Source: Bryobacteraceae bacterium (GTDB lineage Bacteria > Acidobacteriota > Terriglobia > Bryobacterales > Bryobacteraceae). From it: a stretch of DNA of 64,000 bases. How positions within the stretch are numbered: position 1 is the first letter of the stretch; each line of letters begins with the position of its first letter. Position numbers and translations under genes: made by a program. Below are positions 9,453 to 17,639 of this stretch, piece after piece. The notes beneath the pieces were generated by a model that was not told where the DNA came from, ran no database searches, and saw only the letters and a program-made list of their open reading frames with translations. The stretch is taken from contig JANWVY010000001.1 of NCBI GenBank assembly GCA_025056455.1, forward strand, positions 1,034,013-1,098,012, in the 5' to 3' direction.

Positions 9453-10210
9453 CGCTCGCGTAACCTCTCGACAAGCAGAATCAGAACGCCGAGCACAAAA
9501 ACAATGACTGTGGAAATGGCGTTGACAGCGGGGCTAAAGCCTTTTCGCGCCATACTGTAAATCACCATCGGCAAGGTTTCCGAATCGACTCCCGCCACAA
9601 AGCTGGTGATGACAAAATCATCAAAGGAGATGATGAAGGCCAGCAAGGCGGCGGAAAAAACGCCCGGCAGCAACTGGGGCAATGTCACCCTGAAAAACGC
9701 TTGCCATTCCGTGGCCCCCAAATCCATTGCTGCTTCCTCCTGCGCCCGGTCAAAACCGCGGAGACGCGCCGAAACGACGGTTACCACATAGGCGATAGAA
9801 AACATCACATGAGCCAGAATCACCGTGTGCATGCCGAGTTGAAAATTCAGGTGGCGGAAAAGCCACTGGTAGAAGGCCAGCAACGCTACCCCCAACACAA
9901 TTTCTGGCGTCACCAGCGAAAGGTACAGAGTCGCGGAAATCCATAAACAGCCGCGTTTCCAAAGCGCATAGGCGCAAAGCGTCCCCACAGCCGTGGCGAT
10001 TCCCGTCGCAGAAGCTGCGACCACGAAACTATTCATCGTTGCTTCCAGCAAGTGCTCATCGCGCCAGGCCACCTCATACCAGGCAAGCGTAAATCCCTCC
10101 CAGACAGTAAACCGCGAGGAGTTGAAACTGAAGACCGCCAGCACGGCCAACGGGAGATGAAGAAACAAATAGGCACCCGCCGCATAGAAAGACAGCCAGC
10201 GCTGCCTCAC
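9449..10210 (-). CDS. potC: Polyamine ABC transporter permease (PotC-like)
   Basis: A 253-aa inner-membrane permease with about six hydrophobic segments. The GTG at 10210 overlaps the potB stop (GTGA) and gives a normal PotC length and N-terminus (short basic stretch, then the first membrane helix). The frame stays open upstream inside potB, but that sequence is not membrane-like. The EAA loop motif for the ATPase (EEAAMDLGATEWQAFFRVTLPQLLPG) is intact. It forms the translocation channel with PotB. Confidence 0.94.
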   Translation of the reverse strand: MRQRWLSFYAAGAYLFLHLPLAVLAVFSFNSSRFTVWEGFTLAWYEVAWRDEHLLEATMNSFVVAASATGIATAVGTLCAYALWKRGCLWISATLYLSLVTPEIVLGVALLAFYQWLFRHLNFQLGMHTVILAHVMFSIAYVVTVVSARLRGFDRAQEEAAMDLGATEWQAFFRVTLPQLLPGVFSAALLAFIISFDDFVITSFVAGVDSETLPMVIYSMARKGFSPAVNAISTVIVFVLGVLILLVERLRER

Positions 10211-11034
10211 AGTCGATCCTCCTGGCGGCGGAGCGCGGACAGAACCATGAGCATCACGATCGCCATTAAAACAAGTGAGAGGGCCGAGCCAAACGGCCAG
10301 TTGCGAGCGCTCGTAAACTGATTCTGAATCAACGTGCCGATCATGATCGTCTTGCCGCCGCCCAGCAGGTCCGGTGTGAGGTAAGAGCCCAAACAACTAA
10401 TGAAGACCAGAACCGTTCCCGCCCGAATGCCGGGCATAGACAAGGGAAGCGTCACACGCCACAGCGCCTCGAAAGGACGTGCACCCAGGTCAGCCGCCGC
10501 TTCCAGCACTGCCCGGTCTAACTTTTCAAGCGCCGCATAGATGGGTAAAACCATAAAGGGCAGATAGCCGTAAACCAAGCCCAAGACCACGGCAAACGCG
10601 TTGTACAGCAGCGGTAACGGCTCAGAAAGGATGCCCAACCGTTGCAGTGTGAAATTGATCAGTCCCGTGTCACGCAGTAAGAACATCCAGGCGTAGGTGC
10701 GAACCAGAAAACTGGTCCAAAACGGGATCACCACGAGCGCCAGAAACAGCGTTTTGTGTTTTTGCGAGCGGGCGATAAAGAGCGCAAGCGGAAAGCCGAG
10801 CAGCAGGCAGACGAGCGTGGCAATGGCCGCATAGGCCACCGACCGGATGAGGATCAGCGCGTAGAGCGGGTCGAACAGGCGGAGGTAGTTTTCCACAGTG
10901 ACTGGCAGCTCAACGCCGCCGTAGGCACCTCGGGAAAGCAAGCTATAGCCGAGGATGATGCCGAGAGGAGTAACAAACAGCAGGACGAGAAAGAAAACCG
11001 CCGGAGCCAGGAAATAGCTTCTGAGGCGGTTCAT
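10207..11034 (-). CDS. potB: Polyamine ABC transporter permease (PotB-like)
   Basis: A 275-aa inner-membrane permease with six predicted helices. It has the EAA-type cytoplasmic loop EAAADLGARPFEALWRVTLP and the family segment FWTSFLVRTYAWM. Start and stop overlap its neighbours by 4 bp each, consistent with coupled translation from potA through potD. Confidence 0.95.
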   Translation of the reverse strand: MNRLRSYFLAPAVFFLVLLFVTPLGIILGYSLLSRGAYGGVELPVTVENYLRLFDPLYALILIRSVAYAAIATLVCLLLGFPLALFIARSQKHKTLFLALVVIPFWTSFLVRTYAWMFLLRDTGLINFTLQRLGILSEPLPLLYNAFAVVLGLVYGYLPFMVLPIYAALEKLDRAVLEAAADLGARPFEALWRVTLPLSMPGIRAGTVLVFISCLGSYLTPDLLGGGKTIMIGTLIQNQFTSARNWPFGSALSLVLMAIVMLMVLSALRRQEDRL

Positions 11035-11999
11035 GGTTCGTCAGGAACGCGAATTTCATCCTGCTCATGCCACCAGACGTGTACGCGGTCGCCCGGCCGG
11101 TAAACACCATTTCCGCGGGGAACTTCCGCCACGGCGAACTCGCCGCTCGACAGTTCCGCTTCGAGATGGTAACAGTTGCCGAGGAACGTCGCAGTGCGGA
11201 TGGTGGCAGGCTGAGAAACGTGCCCGTTGCCCGGGGGATGCAGGGAGATGCGCGTGACCTCCGGCCGCACGCCCACGTTGTTGATCCAGTTCACTGCCCC
11301 CAAAAAGGAGGCCACAAAGCGTGAGCCGGGGCGCAGGTAGACCTCTTGCGGCGAGCCTACCTGCTCGATGCGCCCCCCTCGCATCACCGCGATCTGATCG
11401 GACAGAGACAGAGCTTCTTCCTGGTCATGCGTCACCAGCAGAAAGGTAATCCCAACCCGACGCTGCAAACTCTTTAGCTCCGCTCGAACTTGTTTCCGCA
11501 GGCGCGGATCGAGCGCCGAAAGGGGTTCATCAAGCAGCAGCACATCTGGCTCGAGCACGAGCGAGCGGGCTAGAGCCACACGCTGCTTTTCCCCGCCCGA
11601 TAGCTCTGAGGGCAGACGCGATTCCTTGCCGGCCAGTTCCAGAAGCTCGATTACTTTTCGTACTGGGGTTTCCAGATCCTGGACTTTGCGGTGGCGCAGG
11701 CCAAATTCGATATTGGCGCGCGCGCTGAGATGGGGAAATAAAGCGTAGTTTTGAAACACCGTCGTGACATTGCGCTGATAAGGGGGTAGATGGCTGATTT
11801 CGCGACCGTTGAGAAAAATTTGGCCCTCTGAGGGCTTCTCAAAGCCAGCAATCAGCCGGAGGGTCGTGGTCTTGCCACAGCCCGAAGGCCCGACCAAGGA
11901 AAAAAGCGAGCCGCGCGGGACTTCCAGCGAAAGTTGATCAACCGCAACGTGATGAGGGTATCGCTTAGAGACCTGGCAAAGCTCGAGAACGGTGTCCAT
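11031..11999 (-). CDS. potA: Polyamine ABC transporter ATP-binding protein (PotA-like)
   Basis: A 322-aa ATPase. Walker A GPSGCGKTT at 37-45, Q-loop VFQNYALFP near 82, signature LSGGEKQR at 133-140, Walker B LLLDEP at 154-159 and a C-terminal TOBE-type regulatory domain (about 240-322). It drives uptake through PotBC. First gene of the operon: a TATAAA hexamer ends 8 nt before the ATG, with a purine-rich GAGAGG between them that could serve as a ribosome-binding site. Confidence 0.95.
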   Translation of the reverse strand: MDTVLELCQVSKRYPHHVAVDQLSLEVPRGSLFSLVGPSGCGKTTTLRLIAGFEKPSEGQIFLNGREISHLPPYQRNVTTVFQNYALFPHLSARANIEFGLRHRKVQDLETPVRKVIELLELAGKESRLPSELSGGEKQRVALARSLVLEPDVLLLDEPLSALDPRLRKQVRAELKSLQRRVGITFLLVTHDQEEALSLSDQIAVMRGGRIEQVGSPQEVYLRPGSRFVASFLGAVNWINNVGVRPEVTRISLHPPGNGHVSQPATIRTATFLGNCYHLEAELSSGEFAVAEVPRGNGVYRPGDRVHVWWHEQDEIRVPDEP

Positions 12000-12007
12000 C
12001 CTCTCGT

Positions 12008-12013
12008 TTTATA
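12008..12013 (-). promoter_or_regulatory. potA: Candidate -10 (TATAAA) of potABCD
   Basis: TATAAA on the minus strand, 8 nt upstream of the potA ATG; the hexamer 17 nt further upstream (TTCAGG) is a poor -35. If used, transcription would start within 1-2 nt of the start codon. Confidence 0.35.
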
Positions 12014-12141
12014 AGCATGTTAACGCAGATCCTGAAAATTCGTGAAGAGCATTCTTAACTGCTGGCGCCCGAACCAAAACGCTCCAGCTCGCCAGGCTCT
12101 CGGCGACCGCCGCATTCAGGATGCGCTCAATTGTAGGGGGA

Positions 12142-12147
12142 TAAAAT
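12142..12147 (+). promoter_or_regulatory. Candidate -10 (TAAAAT) of the enolase-superfamily gene
   Basis: TAAAAT (5 of 6) ends 9 nt before the ATG at 12157, with a G-run between them. No clear -35. It lies in the 157-bp divergent gap with potA. Confidence 0.3.
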
Positions 12148-12156
12148 AGGGGGGTG

Positions 12157-13587
12157 ATGGCCCTCCTTTCCCGACGAGAGGCGCTGCGTGCAACAGCGCT
12201 TGTGCCAGCCTTCCAGATTCTTGGCCGTGCCGCCAAGACCACGGACATCATGGTTGAGGATATTCACTTCAGCTACGAGGATTACTTATACCGCACACCG
12301 ATTAAGTTCGGCGGGACAGTTGTTGACCGAGTGACGCTGCTCAATGTGCACTGCGTCGTTAAAAACAAGGCTGGCAAAACAGCAAAAGGATTTGGATCCA
12401 TGCCCATGGGAAACGTCTGGTCGTTCCCATCCCGGAGGATGAGCTACGACGAAACGTTAGCCGCCATGAAGGCGTTAGCAAGTCGCATCCTCGGCATCGT
12501 GCGCAGTTACAAAGAATATGGCCATCCCGTTGACATTGGACACCGCTTGGAACCAGAATTCGCCAAAGCAGCAGCTCAACTGACGCAGGAACTTCAGCTG
12601 AAGGACTCCATTCCGCATTTATGCACGCTCTGCACAGCCAGCCCGTTTGACGCCGCCATTCACGACGCTTTTGGCAAACTTTATGGGCTGAGTTGCTACC
12701 GGACCTACGGGCCGGAGTTCATGAGCCATGATCTCTCCCACTATCTAGGCCCTCAGTTCAAGGGTGAATATCTCAGTCAGTATGTGCAGCAAACTCCGAA
12801 GCCCCGCATGCCCATGTATCACTTGGTAGGCGCGGTCGACCCGATCACGGATAGCGACATTCAGAAGCGTATCCAGGATGGATTACCGGAAACGCTGCCC
12901 GAGTGGATCCTGTACAACGGCTTAACTCACATCAAGGTGAAGCTGAATGGAGATGATCTCGCGTGGGATGTCGAACGCGTGGTGCGCGTGGACCGGACAA
13001 CGGCGGAAACCCAGTCCAAGCGCGGTGTGAGACGGTGGTTTTACTCGCTTGACTTTAATGAACGGTGTCCCAACGTGGGCTACTTACTTGAGTTTCTCCG
13101 CAAGCTCAAACAGCAGGCGCCCGCTGGCTTTGAACGGATCCAGTACATCGAGCAACCGACGGCGCGCGATCTGCGGGCGAACCGGCACAATGTCATGCAC
13201 GAGGCTTCGAAGCTGCGACCGGTGGTCATTGATGAATCCCTCTCTGAAGTGGCGGCGCTTGATCTAGCGCAAGAGATGGGCTACACGGGAGCGGCGCTCA
13301 AAGCGTGCAAGGGGCAGACTCAGGCGCTGCTGATGGCCGCCGCCGCGCAAAAGAAAAAGATGTTTCTCTGTGTTCAAGATCTGACCTGTCCGGGCGCCTC
13401 GTTGATTCACTCCGCCGGGCTGGCGGCGCATGTGCCGGGTGTCGCTGCGATTGAAGCAAACTCCCGGCAGTATGTTCCCATCGCAAACAAAGAGTGGGTC
13501 AAAAAATTCCCCGAAATTTTTGTTGTGAAAGATGGCACCATGCGGACGGCGGTATTAAACCGGCCCGGGCTAGGCGCTGTTTCCTAA
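12157..13587 (+). CDS. Enolase-superfamily (mandelate racemase/muconate cycloisomerase-like) enzyme with Tat-like leader
   Basis: A 476-aa protein. The ATG at 12157 follows a G-rich ribosome-binding stretch; a GTG at 12154 is adjacent. The N-terminus SRREALRATALVPAFQILG looks like a twin-arginine leader, unusual for this superfamily. The barrel keeps the usual elements: a KVK pair near 268, metal-ligand candidates in SLDFNE, IEQPT and VIDES, and a downstream Lys in LKACKGQTQ. These enzymes abstract a proton alpha to a carboxylate to dehydrate or epimerise acid sugars or amino-acid derivatives. The substrate is not recognisable. The divergent neighbour is potA and recA follows. Confidence 0.8.
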   Translation: MALLSRREALRATALVPAFQILGRAAKTTDIMVEDIHFSYEDYLYRTPIKFGGTVVDRVTLLNVHCVVKNKAGKTAKGFGSMPMGNVWSFPSRRMSYDETLAAMKALASRILGIVRSYKEYGHPVDIGHRLEPEFAKAAAQLTQELQLKDSIPHLCTLCTASPFDAAIHDAFGKLYGLSCYRTYGPEFMSHDLSHYLGPQFKGEYLSQYVQQTPKPRMPMYHLVGAVDPITDSDIQKRIQDGLPETLPEWILYNGLTHIKVKLNGDDLAWDVERVVRVDRTTAETQSKRGVRRWFYSLDFNERCPNVGYLLEFLRKLKQQAPAGFERIQYIEQPTARDLRANRHNVMHEASKLRPVVIDESLSEVAALDLAQEMGYTGAALKACKGQTQALLMAAAAQKKKMFLCVQDLTCPGASLIHSAGLAAHVPGVAAIEANSRQYVPIANKEWVKKFPEIFVVKDGTMRTAVLNRPGLGAVS

Positions 13588-13668
13588 CCGGGGGAGAGCA
13601 AAACCAACCTCGGCGTGGGCACCGGCTCATCCCTGTCTGGCCCCTCTCGGAACAACCCTGGCGAGACA

Positions 13669-13679
13669 GTGCTGTGCAC
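13669..13679 (+). promoter_or_regulatory. Short inverted repeat upstream of recA
   Basis: GTGC-TGT-GCAC, an inverted repeat overlapping the expected -35 region of the recA -10 element. It could be an operator but does not match the SOS boxes I know (neither the E. coli nor the GAAC-type Bacillus box). Confidence 0.25.
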
Positions 13680-13692
13680 CTTTTTCCGCCTC

Positions 13693-13701
13693 TGCTATAC
13701 T
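13693..13701 (+). promoter_or_regulatory. recA: Extended -10 promoter element of recA
   Basis: TG-C-TATACT (5 of 6 plus the extended TG) ends 12 nt before the recA ATG. A start site about 7 nt downstream would leave a leader of about 6 nt, and no Shine-Dalgarno sequence is visible between them. Confidence 0.5.
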
Positions 13702-13713
13702 GAGCTTCCTATC

Positions 13714-14772
13714 ATGATCGACGACAAGGAGCGGGCACGGGCGCTCAACGCAACCTTAGGGCAGATCGAAAAGCAGTTTGGCAAGGGGTCTATCGTTCGG
13801 CTTGGCGCCCGTGAGGCGGTTGTCGCGGTATCGGCCATCTCGACAGGATCCATCTCAGTGGACTGGGCTCTAGGTGTGGGAGGGTTCCCCCGCGGCCGGA
13901 TTAGCGAAATCTTCGGTCCCGAATCCTCGGGAAAAACCACAGTGGCTTTGCAGGTCGTCGCGGAAGCACAGAGAAACGGCGGGATGGCGGCCTTCATCGA
14001 TGTGGAGCATGCGCTGGACCCTAACTACGCGCGCAAGCTCGGCGTCGATGTCGACAATTTACTGGTTTCGCAACCCGATTACGCTGAACAGGCACTCGAA
14101 ATCACCAATGCTTTGATCAACTCCGGATCAATCGATGTGCTGATTGTGGACTCGGTGGCGGCCCTGGTTCCTAAAAGCGAACTGGATGGCGAAATGGGCG
14201 ATAGCTTCGTAGGCGTGCAGGCGCGCTTGATGAGCCAGGCCATGCGAAAGCTGACTGGTGTCGTAGCGAAGTCTAATACGTGCCTCATCTTCATCAACCA
14301 GATTCGCGAAAAGATTGGCGTGATGTTTGGGAGTCCAGAAACGACCACCGGCGGGCGCGCGCTCAAGTTTTACGCCTCAATTCGTGCAGACATCCGCCGC
14401 ATCGCGGCCATTAAGGAAGGGGAGACGGTCACTGGCAACCGGACCAAAATCAAGATTGTCAAGAATAAGCTGGCCCCGCCCTTCCGCGAAGCCGAGTTTG
14501 ACATTCTCTACGGCGAGGGCATTTCGAAAGAAGGCGACTTGATCGATTTGGGCGTGACCCACAATGTCATCGAAAAGAGCGGCTCTTGGTACAGCTATAA
14601 GGGCGAGCGGATTGGTCAGGGACGGGAGAATGCGAGGCTGTTTCTCCGTGACCATGCCGACATCCGTCAGGCTGTTGACGCGGAGTTGCGAAAAATACTG
14701 GGGCTGAATCCGAAAGAATCCCTCGAACCTGTTTCACCCGGCGCGACCGTGGCAGCAGGAAAATCCAAATAA
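13714..14772 (+). CDS. recA: Recombinase RecA
   Basis: A 352-aa RecA of normal length. It forms ATP-dependent filaments on single-stranded DNA, catalyses strand exchange and triggers LexA cleavage. The ATG at 13714 gives the family N-terminus ([23 protein letters not shown]); the open frame extends upstream but that part is not RecA-like. Walker [10 protein letters not shown] is at 68-76, with [11 protein letters not shown], the loop-2 region [13 protein letters not shown] and [10 protein letters not shown] intact. The C-terminal tail is short and not very acidic. A transporter gene follows after 1 bp, so the two are probably co-transcribed. Confidence 0.98.
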   Translation: MIDDKERARALNATLGQIEKQFGKGSIVRLGAREAVVAVSAISTGSISVDWALGVGGFPRGRISEIFGPESSGKTTVALQVVAEAQRNGGMAAFIDVEHALDPNYARKLGVDVDNLLVSQPDYAEQALEITNALINSGSIDVLIVDSVAALVPKSELDGEMGDSFVGVQARLMSQAMRKLTGVVAKSNTCLIFINQIREKIGVMFGSPETTTGGRALKFYASIRADIRRIAAIKEGETVTGNRTKIKIVKNKLAPPFREAEFDILYGEGISKEGDLIDLGVTHNVIEKSGSWYSYKGERIGQGRENARLFLRDHADIRQAVDAELRKILGLNPKESLEPVSPGATVAAGKSK

Positions 14773-14773
14773 C

Positions 14774-15685
14774 TTGCGTCAAGGGCGTAGGTGGTCCAAA
14801 GGACTGTTGCTGTCTTTGGTCACCGTTTTTCTCTGGGGTAGCTTGCCGCTGGCATTAAAGGCGGTGACCGGGAACATGGATCCGGTCACGCTGACCTGGT
14901 ACCGCCACGCTGTTTCACTCACCATCTTAACGCCGGTCGTTTGGCGCCGTCGCCTGCTTCCTTCGCCAGCCACAATCTCCCGCCGGATGCTGCTCTGGGG
15001 CATCTGTGTCGCTGGCTTTCTCGGGAATAATCTGGCGTATTTGTGGGGCCTCGGCAGGATTTCGCCGGCAGCAGCAGGGGTGGTGATCCAGCTTGCTCCG
15101 CTGCTCACTCTACTCGGGGCCGTAGTGTTTTTTGGCGAGCGTTTTTCGAGGTTACAGTACTGGGGCATGGTGCTGCTGGTTGGGGGCATGCTGGCTTTCT
15201 TCCATCCCCGACTGGGCGCCTTACTTCGCGCTGAAGGAGTGCAAGCAGTTGGGGTCGGGTGGGTTGTACTAGCGGCTGCCTGTTGGGCGGCATATGCCCT
15301 CGCGCAAAAGGCTCTCACACGCGATTGTTCCTCGCTGGCAGTCCTGTGGATGAATTTCGCCGCTGGCTTGCTTTTCCTCGCGCCCGCGTCGAGGCCCACC
15401 GAAATCGAAGCCCTTAACCCCTCTCTTTTCCTCCTTCTGCTGTATTGCTGTGTCAACGGGCTGATCGGATACAGCGCCTGGGCCGAAGCAATGTCCCAGT
15501 GGGAGGCCTCGCGTGTGAGCGCGGTCCTGGCCAATACGCCGCTGGTCACGATTTTATTGACGTGGGTTGGATCAAGGGTCTATCCGGAGCTGTTTGCGGT
15601 CGAGGCCATCTCCTGGATCAATTGGGCGGGCGCCCTAGCCGTTGTTGGAGGGTCCATGCTGGCGGCAGGCGTACGCCCCTTCTAG
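14774..15685 (+). CDS. EamA/DMT-superfamily permease
   Basis: A 303-aa inner-membrane protein with about ten helices in two EamA repeats (the first begins VTVFLWGSLPLALKAV, the second after GWVVLAAACWAAYALAQKAL). Members export or import metabolites such as amino acids, purines or nucleotide sugars; specificity cannot be read. The TTG at 14774, one base after the recA stop, is the only start that leaves a cytoplasmic basic N-terminus (RQGRRWSKG) before helix 1. The coupling to recA looks incidental. Confidence 0.85.
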   Translation: MRQGRRWSKGLLLSLVTVFLWGSLPLALKAVTGNMDPVTLTWYRHAVSLTILTPVVWRRRLLPSPATISRRMLLWGICVAGFLGNNLAYLWGLGRISPAAAGVVIQLAPLLTLLGAVVFFGERFSRLQYWGMVLLVGGMLAFFHPRLGALLRAEGVQAVGVGWVVLAAACWAAYALAQKALTRDCSSLAVLWMNFAAGLLFLAPASRPTEIEALNPSLFLLLLYCCVNGLIGYSAWAEAMSQWEASRVSAVLANTPLVTILLTWVGSRVYPELFAVEAISWINWAGALAVVGGSMLAAGVRPF

Positions 15686-15743
15686 CACCCAGAGAACTGG
15701 TCTCGGAGGGGCGCCAAACCACGCGCCGATTGACTCCAAGCGA

Positions 15744-15768
15744 GGGAGAAAAAGCGGTTTGTTCTCCC
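15744..15768. terminator. Possible hairpin between convergent genes
   Basis: GGGAGAA, 11-nt loop, TTCTCCC: a perfect 7-bp stem in the 113-bp gap between the DMT permease and dehydratase stops. No U-tract follows on either strand, so it is at best a weak or factor-dependent terminator. Confidence 0.25.
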
Positions 15769-15798
15769 CTGCCCCCTCCTCGAGGGCGCCCGGCTTTG

Positions 15799-17595
15799 TT
15801 AATGGCTGTGCCGGGGGATTTCCTTCCCTACATCATGGTACTTGACTGCGAATTCTAGCACCCCGCCTTCTCCCAGCTGTCCCGTGTGGGCCCGGAAAAG
15901 CTCTTGCCAGGGGGTTTGGCTTGGCGGAATCTCAATCTTCATCTCTGCGCGGCGCTGAGCAATCTCTTCCTCGCTAATCAGTACGTCGACGCGGCGACGG
16001 TTGAGATCGATACGGATCTGGTCTCCGGTCCGGAGGATGGCGAGATTGCCTCCCACGGCGCTTTCTGGCGAAGCGTTCAGAATCGAGGGGCTAGCGGATG
16101 TTCCACTTTGGCGTCCGTCACCAAGGCACGGCAGCTGAGAGACCCCAGCCCGCACGAGGGCGTCCGGCGGCAGCATATTGACTACCTCGGCTGCGCCTGG
16201 AAAACCTACCGGTCCGACGTTGCGAATAATTAGAATCGAATGCTCGTCAATCCCTAGCGAAGGGTCATTGATCCGGTCGTGGTAATCCTCCGGCCCCTCG
16301 AAGACGATGGCGCGTCCCGTGAAAACGTTCTCTTCACCCGGCTTCATGAGGAAACGCTGGCGAAATTCTTCGCTGATGACCGACGTCTTCAGTAGGGCCG
16401 AATCGAACAGATTGCCGCTCATCACCAGAAAGCCTGCATTCTTTCGCAGCGGATTCGAACACGGCCGGATGACTTCTGGATTTAGGCTTTCATACCCCCG
16501 GTAGCATTCGCCCATGGTTTTGCCTGTGACGTTAATGGCATGTTCGCGGATCTCGCCAATTTTCATTAACTCGCCGATGACCGCGGGCACACCTCCCGCG
16601 AGGTGAAAAGCCTCGGCGAGATACTCACCCGCGGGCTGGCAGTTCACGATCAGGGGGATGTGATGGCCGATGGTCTCCCAGTCCTGAATGCGCAACTCAA
16701 CCCCCATATGGCGAGCAATAGCAATTAAGTGAGGGGGTGCATTCGTCGATCCACCAATGGCGGAGGTCACTACAATGGCGTTTTCGAAGGCGGCACGGGT
16801 CAAGATTTTGCTCGGTATGAGATTCTCGTGCACCATCTCTACAATGCGGCGACCGGTCTCATACGCCATTTGGAAACGTTCGCGGTAGGGGGCAGGAATC
16901 ACCCCGCAACCAGGAAGCGACATTCCTAGAGCCTCGGCGACAGAATTCATGGTGGTGGCAGTGCCCATGGTGTTACAGTGGCCCTGGCTGGGAACGGAAG
17001 AGGCTACCATTTCCATGAAGCCCTTGAGATCGATCTCGCCAGCGGCATACAGCCTTCGCGCCTCCCACACGGCCATCCCGGAGCCGGCAAGTTTCCCCTT
17101 GTAATAGCTGTTGAGCATGGGCCCGCCGGACAGGACAATGGCTGGGATGTTGACCGTTGCAGCTGCCATCAGGGCCGCTGGCGTCGTCTTGTCACAGCCG
17201 GTTGTGAGCACCACGCCATCGAACGGGTAGCCATGGAGCAGCTCCACGAGTGTCAGATACGACAAGTTGCGATCGATCCAGGTGGTTGGCCGCCGACAAC
17301 TTTCCTGGATGGGGTGCGTGGGAAAGACAAAGGGCACTCCGCCGGCATCCCGGATCCCATCGCGAATTCGCCGCTCAAGATCAAGATGAATCCGGTTACA
17401 CGGAGAAATGTCGCTGCCGCTCTGCGCAATGCCAATGATAGGTTTGCCAGATTGCATTTCTTCCCGCGTCACGCCGTAGTTAGGGAAGCGCTCGATGTAG
17501 ATGGCCGTCATGCCTGGGTTGTGCGGGTTATCAAACCAGCAACGGCTCCGGAGCCGCCCCTGGCATTCTCTCTTCAAGTCGATCTTTTGAGACAT
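15799..17595 (-). CDS. IlvD/Edd-family sugar-acid dehydratase (L-arabinonate/D-xylonate dehydratase-like)
   Basis: A 598-aa Fe-S and Mg-dependent dehydratase. Cluster-ligand cysteines are seen at Cys66 (SDISPCN), Cys134 (TTGCDKTTPA) and Cys207 (GHCNTMG). The opening ERFPNYGVTREEMQSGKPIIGIAQSGSD and the CRRPTTWIDRNLSYL segment match the aldonic-acid branch better than dihydroxyacid dehydratase IlvD or phosphogluconate dehydratase Edd, so removal of water from a pentonate or hexonate to a 2-keto-3-deoxy acid is likely. It stands alone here, without aldolase or sugar dehydrogenase partners. A lac-operator-like palindrome and TAGAAT hexamer upstream suggest substrate-responsive control. Confidence 0.85.
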   Translation of the reverse strand: MSQKIDLKRECQGRLRSRCWFDNPHNPGMTAIYIERFPNYGVTREEMQSGKPIIGIAQSGSDISPCNRIHLDLERRIRDGIRDAGGVPFVFPTHPIQESCRRPTTWIDRNLSYLTLVELLHGYPFDGVVLTTGCDKTTPAALMAAATVNIPAIVLSGGPMLNSYYKGKLAGSGMAVWEARRLYAAGEIDLKGFMEMVASSVPSQGHCNTMGTATTMNSVAEALGMSLPGCGVIPAPYRERFQMAYETGRRIVEMVHENLIPSKILTRAAFENAIVVTSAIGGSTNAPPHLIAIARHMGVELRIQDWETIGHHIPLIVNCQPAGEYLAEAFHLAGGVPAVIGELMKIGEIREHAINVTGKTMGECYRGYESLNPEVIRPCSNPLRKNAGFLVMSGNLFDSALLKTSVISEEFRQRFLMKPGEENVFTGRAIVFEGPEDYHDRINDPSLGIDEHSILIIRNVGPVGFPGAAEVVNMLPPDALVRAGVSQLPCLGDGRQSGTSASPSILNASPESAVGGNLAILRTGDQIRIDLNRRRVDVLISEEEIAQRRAEMKIEIPPSQTPWQELFRAHTGQLGEGGVLEFAVKYHDVGKEIPRHSH

Positions 17596-17607
17596 GCGGA
17601 ACCGACT

Positions 17608-17613
17608 ATTCTA
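17608..17613 (-). promoter_or_regulatory. Candidate -10 (TAGAAT) of the sugar-acid dehydratase gene
   Basis: TAGAAT on the minus strand (5 of 6) ends 12 nt before the ATG at 17595; the palindrome at 17624-17639 covers the position where the -35 would be. Confidence 0.4.
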
Positions 17614-17623
17614 TCGCCTGGAT

Positions 17624-17639
17624 GTGAGCGAGCGCTCAC
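17624..17639 (-). promoter_or_regulatory. Palindromic operator candidate before the dehydratase gene
   Basis: GTGAGC-GAGC-GCTCAC: perfect 6-bp arms with a 4-bp spacer. The arms equal those of the symmetric lac operator, but the spacing is wider. It overlaps the end of the radical SAM gene and lies 10 bp upstream of the TAGAAT hexamer, a good place for a repressor. Confidence 0.4.
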
